A DNA stretch of 12,359 bases. Source: a bacterium. Its GTDB lineage: Bacteria; Zhuqueibacterota; Zhuqueibacteria; Residuimicrobiales; Krinioviventaceae. This document shows, in pieces, positions 7,354 to 12,359 of this stretch. Position 1 is the first letter of the stretch. Every line of letters begins with the position of its first letter. The notes below the pieces were generated by a model that saw nothing but the letters and a program-made list of their open reading frames with translations, made no database searches and was not told the DNA's origin. A program made the translations under genes and the position numbers. Location of the stretch: NCBI GenBank assembly GCA_024278645.1, contig JAJRST010000098.1:1-12359 (forward strand), in the 5' to 3' direction.

Positions 7354-8238
7354 ATGCAAGACGCAAAAGCAATGAAACTCAAAGTCGGCCTGGCCGAGAT
7401 GCTCAAGGGCGGGGTGATCATGGATGTGACCACGCCTGAGCAGGCCAAAATCGCCGAAGACGCCGGCGCCGTCGCCGTCATGGCCCTGGAACGCATTCCG
7501 GCGGATATCCGCGCTCACGGCGGCGTCGCCAGAATGTCCGATCCCACGGTTATCAAGGCCATTCAGGAGGTGGTCTCCATTCCGGTGATGGCCAAATGCC
7601 GCATCGGCCACTTTGCCGAAGCGCAGGTGCTGCAGGCGCTCGGCGTTGATTTTATCGACGAAAGCGAAGTGCTCACCCCGGCGGATGAGGAATTTCATGT
7701 GAACAAGTGGGAGTTCAAGGTTCCGTTTGTATGCGGCTGCCGCAACCTGGGCGAGGCGCTGCGACGCATTGCCGAAGGCGCGGCCATGATTCGCACCAAG
7801 GGCGAAGCCGGCAGCGGCAACATCGTTGAAGCGGTGCGGCACATGCGCGCCGTGCAGGGCGGCATCAGACGCCTCGCCCTGCTTGGCGACGAAGAGCTGG
7901 TGACCGAGGCGAAGAACCTTGGCGCGCCGGTGGAGCTGGTTCGCCAGGTGAAGGAGCTGGGCAAACTGCCGGTGCCCAATTTTTCCGCCGGCGGCGTGGC
8001 CACCCCGGCCGACGCCTCGTTGATGATGCAGCTCGGCGCCGAAACCGTGTTTGTCGGCAGCGGCATTTTTAAATCCGACGACCCGGAAAAACGCGCCAAA
8101 GCCATTGTCTCGGCGACGACGCACTATACGGATTTCGATCTCATCGCCCGCGTTTCCGAGGGTCTCGGCGACGCCATGCCGGGATTGGAAATCAGCAAAA
8201 TTCCCGAAGAAGAGCGCATGGCCGAGCGCGGCTGGTAG
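7354..8238 (+). CDS. pdxS: Pyridoxal 5'-phosphate synthase, PdxS subunit
   Basis: This is the synthase subunit of the DXP-independent vitamin B6 pathway. It joins ribose 5-phosphate, glyceraldehyde 3-phosphate and ammonia supplied by PdxT to make PLP in the cytosol. The 294-residue length equals that of typical PdxS proteins such as that of Bacillus subtilis. The (beta/alpha)8 barrel landmarks are all present: D24 in VIMDV, K81 in PVMAKCRIGH (substrate Schiff base), D102 in IDESEVLTPADEEFH, K149 in RTKGEAGSGNIVEAVRHM, and the phosphate-binding GSGIFKSDDP near the end. The protein ends in the usual ERGW. GAGGA at 7340-7344 gives a good ribosome site 9 bases before the ATG. pdxT follows 12 bases after the stop, so the two are surely one operon. 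Confidence 0.97.
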   Translation: MQDAKAMKLKVGLAEMLKGGVIMDVTTPEQAKIAEDAGAVAVMALERIPADIRAHGGVARMSDPTVIKAIQEVVSIPVMAKCRIGHFAEAQVLQALGVDFIDESEVLTPADEEFHVNKWEFKVPFVCGCRNLGEALRRIAEGAAMIRTKGEAGSGNIVEAVRHMRAVQGGIRRLALLGDEELVTEAKNLGAPVELVRQVKELGKLPVPNFSAGGVATPADASLMMQLGAETVFVGSGIFKSDDPEKRAKAIVSATTHYTDFDLIARVSEGLGDAMPGLEISKIPEEERMAERGW

Positions 8239-8250
8239 GCGGAGAAGCGT

Positions 8251-8841
8251 ATGATAACCATCGGCATACTGTCGCTGCAAGGCGATTTTGAGCGACACCA
8301 AAGCATGATTTCGGCGTTGGGCCACGAAACGCTGCCGGTAAAGACGCGCGAACATTTGGCGCGCTGCCGCGGCCTGATCATTCCCGGAGGCGAATCCACA
8401 ACGCTGATCAAGCTGATGAAAAAGCATGATATGTGGGATGCGGTCATCGAGTTCGGTAAAAAAATGCCCGTGTACGGCGCCTGCGCCGGCTGCATTCTCG
8501 CCGCCAGGGAGATCGTCGGCTTGCCGCAGGATTCGCTAAAGCTGATTGACATCGCCGTGCAGCGCAACGCCTACGGTCGCCAGGTGGACTCTTTTATTGA
8601 CGACATCAAAATTCAATTGAACGGCAAAACGGATTCCATGGAGGGCGTGTTCATTCGCGCGCCCAGAATTGTATCGCTTGGCAAAAGTGTGACGCCATTG
8701 GCCTGGCATCATGATGACGTCATTCTCGCCGAGGAGGGCAACGTGCTTGTCGGCACGTTTCATCCGGAATTGACCGACGACCTGCGCGTGCATGACTATT
8801 TCATCCGCAAAGTTGCAAAAACCGCAAAAATCACAGGTTGA
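8251..8841 (+). CDS. pdxT: Pyridoxal 5'-phosphate synthase glutaminase subunit PdxT
   Basis: PdxT is the class I glutaminase partner of PdxS: it hydrolyses glutamine and channels ammonia into the PdxS barrel. The product has 196 residues, a normal length. The catalytic triad is visible: nucleophile C78 in YGACAGC, H171 and E173 in TFHPELTDD. G46-G-E-S-T50 and VQRNAYGRQVDSF (103-115) are family signatures, as is FIRAPRI (135-141). The nucleophile elbow reads GACAG where many relatives have GTCAG, and a second cysteine (C81) follows; neither should abolish activity. GGAG at 8241-8244 lies 6 bases before the ATG, within the 12-base gap after pdxS. The next gene starts almost on top of its stop codon, which suggests translational coupling. 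Confidence 0.96.
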   Translation: MITIGILSLQGDFERHQSMISALGHETLPVKTREHLARCRGLIIPGGESTTLIKLMKKHDMWDAVIEFGKKMPVYGACAGCILAAREIVGLPQDSLKLIDIAVQRNAYGRQVDSFIDDIKIQLNGKTDSMEGVFIRAPRIVSLGKSVTPLAWHHDDVILAEEGNVLVGTFHPELTDDLRVHDYFIRKVAKTAKITG

Positions 8842-8849
8842 TAAAAATT

Positions 8850-9677
8850 ATGCTGGAACGAAAAACAGAAGGCTCCATCGTCTGTCCAAGCTGTGGACGA
8901 CTCATTTCCGCGAATGCAAAAAAGTGCATCTATTGCGGCAGAAAGAATCCCGGTCTTTGGGGTTACGGCCCGTTGCTGCAAAAATATCTGGGCATGGGCA
9001 GCATGGTTCCCCTGGTCACCGGCGCAAGCATCCTGTTTTACGTCCTGTCGCTGTTGCTTGACCCCAAGGCAATTTTTCAAATGCAGGGCATTTTCGGGCT
9101 CCTGGCCCCGAGCATGAAGGCGCTGGACAGCCTGGGCATGACCGGCGCCTACGCCATAAGCCAGGGGCGCTGGTGGACGCTGATCACCGCCATCTATCTG
9201 CACGGCGGCATCCTGCACATCCTTTTCAACATGCTGTGGCTGCGGCAGTTGGGCTATATGGTGGAACAGATTTACGGCGCCTCCCGCTCTTTTCTGATTT
9301 TCACAATCGCCGGCGTCATTGGATTTGTGGCCTCGGACTGGGTCAAAATCCCGTTCACTATCGGCGCCTCCGGATCCATTTTCGGTCTTTTGGGCGCGCT
9401 TGTCTATTACGGCAAAAAACGCGGCGGCGTGTTTGGCAGCGCCCTTTACCGCCAGGTCGGCACATGGACCATCGTTCTGTTTTTGTTCGGGTTTTTCATG
9501 CCGGCGGTGAACAACCTGGCGCACGCCGGAGGATTCATCGGCGGCGTGCTCGCCTCGTGGCTGTTCGGCTACCAGGAAATGAAAGCGGAGACGCAGATGC
9601 ATAAAGTCGCCGCCCTGGCCACGGCCGTGCTGACCATCGTTTGTTTTGGCTTGGCGATTATGACATGGCTTTTGTGA
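8850..9677 (+). CDS. Rhomboid-family intramembrane serine protease with N-terminal zinc-ribbon-like domain
   Basis: The 275-residue product is predicted to be an inner-membrane protease cutting transmembrane segments of other proteins. Residues 10-31 hold two CxxC pairs (C12/C15 and C26/C29), a small zinc-ribbon-like cytoplasmic domain. The membrane core follows with about seven segments. The rhomboid signatures are clear: H118-G-G-I-L-H-I-L-F-N127, G172-A-S174-G with the nucleophile serine, and H225 in NNLAHAGGFIGG as the dyad histidine. All catalytic residues are present, so it should be active. I chose ATG 8850, eight bases after the pdxT stop. A TTG at 8838 overlapping that stop would add only four residues (MIKI). 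It is co-directional and almost contiguous with pdxST, so it is probably in the same operon. Its substrate and any link to B6 metabolism are unknown. It ends 6 bases from the convergent aquaglyceroporin gene. Confidence 0.9.
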   Translation: MLERKTEGSIVCPSCGRLISANAKKCIYCGRKNPGLWGYGPLLQKYLGMGSMVPLVTGASILFYVLSLLLDPKAIFQMQGIFGLLAPSMKALDSLGMTGAYAISQGRWWTLITAIYLHGGILHILFNMLWLRQLGYMVEQIYGASRSFLIFTIAGVIGFVASDWVKIPFTIGASGSIFGLLGALVYYGKKRGGVFGSALYRQVGTWTIVLFLFGFFMPAVNNLAHAGGFIGGVLASWLFGYQEMKAETQMHKVAALATAVLTIVCFGLAIMTWLL

Positions 9678-9683
9678 TTTGAT

Positions 9684-10388
9684 TTAAATGAGGCGATGCA
9701 AGAGCGCCGCCGCAAAAGCGCCGACTACCGGCCCAAGGATTGGAACCCAGCTATAACCCCAATCGCTTCCCCCCTTGTTCGCAATGGGCGCCAACTGATG
9801 CACAATCCGCGGCCCCAGGTCGCGCGCCGGGTTGATGGCATAACCGGTCGTCCCCCCCAACGACAGACCGATGACAAACACCAACAGTCCCACCGGAAGC
9901 GCATCCAGCGCGCCGAGACCGACCTCCGGCGCGGCAATATTTAAAACCCCGTAGACAAGCACAACGGTTCCGATCACCTCGGACAAAAAATTATTCCATG
10001 GACGCCGGATGGCCGGCGCGGTACAAAAAGTCGCCTTGATGGCGCCGGCGTCTTTTGTCGCTTCATAGTGGTGGCGGTAAAACAGCCACACCAGCACAGC
10101 GCCGATGATCGCGCCCGTCACTTGCGCGATGATATATGGCGGCGCCTCGGACCATGGAAACAAGCCGGCGGCGGCCAACGCCAGGGTGACGGCGGGATTA
10201 ATGTGCGCGCCGCTGATTGGGCCCACGGCAAACACGGCGACAAAAACGGCCATGCCCCAGGCCGCTGTGATGACAATCCATCCTGCATTTTCAGCATAGG
10301 TTTTGTTGAGTGCACTGTTGGCGACGACGCCATTGCCAAGAAGAATAAGAATCGCCGTGCCGAGCATCTCCGCAAGATATCTTTCCAA
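9684..10388 (-). CDS. glpF: Aquaglyceroporin / glycerol uptake facilitator (MIP family)
   Basis: This is a six-helix channel of the major intrinsic protein family, allowing glycerol and similar small polyols (and water) through the inner membrane. Both half-helix motifs are intact: N64-P-A in GAHINPAVT and N186-P-A-R-D190 in GYAINPARDLGPR. The aspartate after NPAR marks glycerol facilitators rather than strict water channels. I prefer a TTG start at 10388, giving 234 residues (ERYLAEMLGTAILILLGNG). It has a GGAGG five bases upstream and begins where GlpF proteins normally begin. An in-frame ATG at 10442 would add 18 atypical residues, lacks a ribosome site, and lies inside the predicted -10. 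No glycerol kinase or dehydrogenase gene is nearby, so use in glycerol catabolism is not shown. It converges with the rhomboid gene, leaving only 6 bases and no visible terminator. Confidence 0.9.
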   Translation of the reverse strand: MERYLAEMLGTAILILLGNGVVANSALNKTYAENAGWIVITAAWGMAVFVAVFAVGPISGAHINPAVTLALAAAGLFPWSEAPPYIIAQVTGAIIGAVLVWLFYRHHYEATKDAGAIKATFCTAPAIRRPWNNFLSEVIGTVVLVYGVLNIAAPEVGLGALDALPVGLLVFVIGLSLGGTTGYAINPARDLGPRIVHQLAPIANKGGSDWGYSWVPILGPVVGAFAAALLHRLI

Positions 10389-10441
10389 AGCCGCCTCCGT
10401 AATCGTTCTGGTCCATTGTGAGAGAACCAAGCAATGTTTCA

Positions 10442-10470
10442 ATATTAGTAAAACGAGCCTGTAAATGCAA
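10442..10470 (-). promoter_or_regulatory. Candidate promoter of the aquaglyceroporin gene
   Basis: On the minus strand TTGCAT (complement of 10465-10470) and TAATAT (complement of 10442-10447) are separated by exactly 17 bases. Matches to TTGACA and TATAAT are only 3 and 4 of 6. Transcription would start near 10435, giving a leader of about 47 bases to the TTG start. If real, it rules out the ATG at 10442. Confidence 0.4.
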
Positions 10471-10478
10471 GAGAAATG

Positions 10479-10498
10479 AGCGCCAATACAAGCGCCAA
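10479..10498 (-). repeat. Tandem 8-bp direct repeat upstream of the aquaglyceroporin promoter
   Basis: AGCGCCAA occurs twice (10479-10486 and 10491-10498), with four bases between copies, a 12-base period. On the minus strand this is TTGGCGCT twice, ending about 9 bases upstream of the candidate -35. That is a usual position for an activator site, though the period is slightly more than one helical turn. The regulator is unknown. Confidence 0.35.
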
Positions 10499-10505
10499 AC
10501 TTCCC

Positions 10506-10525
10506 TTGACAGGAAAAGGCTTTTC
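10506..10525 (+). promoter_or_regulatory. TTGACA box and palindrome upstream of the phoD-like gene
   Basis: A perfect TTGACA at 10506-10511 is followed by the near-palindrome GAAAAG-G-CTTTTC (10513-10525). No good -10 lies 16-18 bases downstream (CTGTTT). It may be a regulated or non-standard promoter for the gene starting at 10617. The rest of the 10526-10604 spacer is AT-rich and shows nothing else clear. Confidence 0.25.
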
Positions 10526-10616
10526 ATTCTGTTTGAGAAAAAATTGTTTGAAATATGGGCTTTCCACTTTACATTATATTAAACCAACCCCGCCATAACA
10601 CTCCAGGAGGTGCATT

Positions 10617-12359
10617 ATGCAACAACACTACAAAAACTTCGCCCTCGCCTTTTTCTTCATCCTTGCGCTCACCACCACATCGCTTTTCGCCGGCGTCACC
10701 CACGGCCCGGTGGTCGGCGCCGTCACCCCCACTTCGGCGCGCGTCGTCGTGCGCATCGATGCCATGATCCCCGTGGTCTTTGAATTCGACACATCGCCGG
10801 ATTTCAGCAATCCTGTTCTCAGCACCACCGCGACAGCCGATCCCGATTCCAATTACTTTGTCATCTGTTCGGTCAGCGGCCTGACGCCCAACACTCTTTA
10901 CTACTATCGCCCGCTTTTGGACGGCATGCCCCAGGATGAGGTGCGCTCTTTTCAGACATTTCCCGAGGAAAACTCGGGGGCGACTTACGAGTTCAGTTTT
11001 GGCTCCGGCCAACAAAACGGAGAAGATGAAAATTCCTACAAGGGCGGCATCTTTCCGGTCATGGCCGAGGACAGGCCCCTCTTTTGGCTGCAAATCGGCG
11101 ACTGGACCTACCCGGACACGACGGATACGGAGGAAAACCCCGACGACTATTTTTCCGTGGATTACGGCCGCGTGCTCGAAACATACGAGTCCAAATACGA
11201 CCCCACTTTCCCGCTCGATGAACTGCTTAAAGTCACCTCCGTCGACTATGTTTTCGACGATCACGACATGGTCAACGACAACAGCGACATGACCTATCCG
11301 GGCATCGCCAACTCGATCCGCGGCTACAAGGCGGCCTTTCCGCACTATCCCCTGGCCAACGGCAAAAACGGCATCTGGCACAAATTCACCTGCGGCGACG
11401 CCGACTTTTTCATGCTGGATACGCGCACGCAACGCTCGCCCAACGAGTCGGCCTTTAGCATCAACTCGCAAGGCGTTTACTCGTATGTCTATCGCCCGGA
11501 TCATCTCATGCTCTCCGCCAACCCCGACATCGACGGCGAGCTGCAAATCGACTGGTTGATTCGGGAGCTGCGCGAATCCACGGCGACGTGGAAGTTTCTG
11601 GTCAGCACCGTCGCTTTCAACCCGGCGGAACGGTCGACGCTGGAACTGGCGCTGTTGCTGCAGGGCACGAGCTACGACCCCGTCGACGTACCCGGCATCG
11701 GCCCCATGTCCGCCGCGGATATTGCCATCGCCTTTTCCGATCGCTGGGGCGGCTTTCCGGCCACGCTGCAAAAAATCATTCAGGGCGTTTATGACCATAA
11801 CATTGAAAACGTCATCTTTCTCAGCGGCGACTCGCACAACACCGGCATCGACGACGGCGAGCATTCGTTCTTCCCAGAACTGATGGGCGGCGGCCTGGAT
11901 CGCACCAATTCGCAAGAGGTGGCCATGGAAGCCACTTTTACGCTTCGCCTGTGGAACCGGGGCGGTCAATATTATGAAAACAACAATTTCAACAACGCTT
12001 ATGGACGCGTCACCGTCTTTGGCGCCGACTCGGTGCGGCTGGAGGCGGTTGACGAGTACAAGGAAATCATCGCCTCCTACACGGTGCTGCCCGGCTACAC
12101 CGTCGATCCCGTCCGCATCGGCGCCGCGCCGTACGGCCAGAGCTTTGGCGAGGTGACCATCGGCGAAACCGGGCTTTCGGCCATCGTGCTGTACGCCAGC
12201 GGCAGCGACACCGTGGAAATCAGCAACATCACCTTTACCGACGACGCTTTTTCCAAAGTGCTGCCCATTCAAAAACTGCTGCCCGGCCGCGCCCTGCGCC
12301 TGCTGCTCAGATTCAAGCCCACTGAAGCCCGCTCCTACGAGGGCGCGGTGGTCATCGAA
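10617..12359 (+). CDS. phoD: PhoD-like alkaline phosphatase/phosphodiesterase, secreted (3' end beyond window)
   Basis: The frame is open for 581 codons to the right edge. AGGAGG at 10605-10610 lies 6 bases before the ATG. Residues 1-25 are a Sec-type signal peptide (ALAFFFILAL core, cleavage near LFA-G). Residues ~28-115 form the fibronectin-like PhoD N-terminal domain (LTPNTLYYYRPLLDG). The PhoD catalytic region follows: G161-D162 in QIGDWTYPD, D214-D-H216 in YVFDDHDMVND, the LDTR motif D268-R270, and G404-D-S-H407 in FLSGDSHNTG. Family members hydrolyse phosphomono- or diesters using Fe/Ca or similar metals outside the cytoplasmic membrane. The usual cysteine in the GSCQ-like motif is replaced here (FGSGQQ, 128-133). 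After ~500 a new beta-rich stretch begins (GEVTIGETGLSAIVLY to FKPTEARSYEGAVVIE), resembling choice-of-anchor/ASPM-HYDIN-type repeats. A T9SS tail beyond the window is plausible but unseen. Unlike many PhoDs it has no twin-arginine signal. Confidence 0.88.
   Translation, partial: MQQHYKNFALAFFFILALTTTSLFAGVTHGPVVGAVTPTSARVVVRIDAMIPVVFEFDTSPDFSNPVLSTTATADPDSNYFVICSVSGLTPNTLYYYRPLLDGMPQDEVRSFQTFPEENSGATYEFSFGSGQQNGEDENSYKGGIFPVMAEDRPLFWLQIGDWTYPDTTDTEENPDDYFSVDYGRVLETYESKYDPTFPLDELLKVTSVDYVFDDHDMVNDNSDMTYPGIANSIRGYKAAFPHYPLANGKNGIWHKFTCGDADFFMLDTRTQRSPNESAFSINSQGVYSYVYRPDHLMLSANPDIDGELQIDWLIRELRESTATWKFLVSTVAFNPAERSTLELALLLQGTSYDPVDVPGIGPMSAADIAIAFSDRWGGFPATLQKIIQGVYDHNIENVIFLSGDSHNTGIDDGEHSFFPELMGGGLDRTNSQEVAMEATFTLRLWNRGGQYYENNNFNNAYGRVTVFGADSVRLEAVDEYKEIIASYTVLPGYTVDPVRIGAAPYGQSFGEVTIGETGLSAIVLYASGSDTVEISNITFTDDAFSKVLPIQKLLPGRALRLLLRFKPTEARSYEGAVVIE

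Noticed and set aside
7303..8427. 374-codon open frame on the minus strand opposite pdxS/pdxT
   Set aside because: It spans two genes of the opposite strand and their junction; composition is typical of a shadow frame.
9678..9760. Shared bidirectional terminator between the rhomboid and aquaglyceroporin genes
   Set aside because: The gap is six bases and no stem with a T-run was found around it.
10569..12272. 567-codon open frame on the minus strand opposite the phoD-like gene
   Set aside because: The sense frame has signal peptide, ribosome site and catalytic motifs. The antisense product is rich in Gly, Ala, Arg, Val and Asp without motifs, as expected from the complement of GC-biased codons.

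Overview
The window looks like a chromosomal segment of a Gram-negative bacterium of the FCB supergroup, with roughly balanced-to-high GC in genes and AT-rich spacers. A Calditrichota/KSB1/Ignavibacteria-like lineage fits best. The main clue is the C-terminal domain of the 1538-3463 protein: a QNAPNPFN start, a GVYFYRL strand and a terminal KMLLAK. This is the FlgD-like/type IX secretion (T9SS type A) sorting domain that is very common in those phyla. The phylum is an inference; there is no rRNA or other marker here. No rRNA, tRNA, CRISPR array, phage or intact insertion sequence was seen.

Layout, left to right. (1) 187-1491 (+): a Na+/H+-type cation:proton antiporter split by one in-frame TAA. 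(2) 1538-3463 (-): a large secreted protein with a carbohydrate-binding-like N-terminus, an alpha-helical toroid-like middle and a T9SS sorting tail. Upstream it has a TTGACA-type promoter and a very strong hairpin followed by T7, which looks like a leader terminator. (3) 3854-4735 (+): a Tat-exported calcineurin-like metallophosphoesterase. (4) 4872-7084 (+): a class A penicillin-binding protein (PBP1A type) broken by a single-base frameshift near 6478. (5) 7085-7353: a spacer with three consecutive hairpins and a perfect 20-bp palindrome. (6) 7354-9677 (+): an operon pdxS-pdxT-rhomboid protease; the two pdx genes form the PLP synthase complex and the rhomboid has an N-terminal zinc-ribbon-like domain. 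(7) 9684-10388 (-): a GlpF-type aquaglyceroporin, convergent with the rhomboid gene, probably starting at TTG. (8) 10617-12359 (+): a PhoD-like phosphatase with a signal peptide, running off the right edge.

Functionally, most products act at or beyond the inner membrane: ion exchange, peptidoglycan synthesis, intramembrane proteolysis, glycerol transport, two exported phosphoesterases and one surface or secreted protein. PdxS and PdxT are the cytosolic exception. No single dedicated system joins all genes. The only convincing operon is pdxST plus rhomboid.

The most notable points are two otherwise well-preserved genes each disabled by one nucleotide, the candidate attenuator ahead of the T9SS-sorted protein, and the hairpin cluster plus palindrome ahead of pdxS. 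I found no clear evidence of a wholly new multi-gene system.
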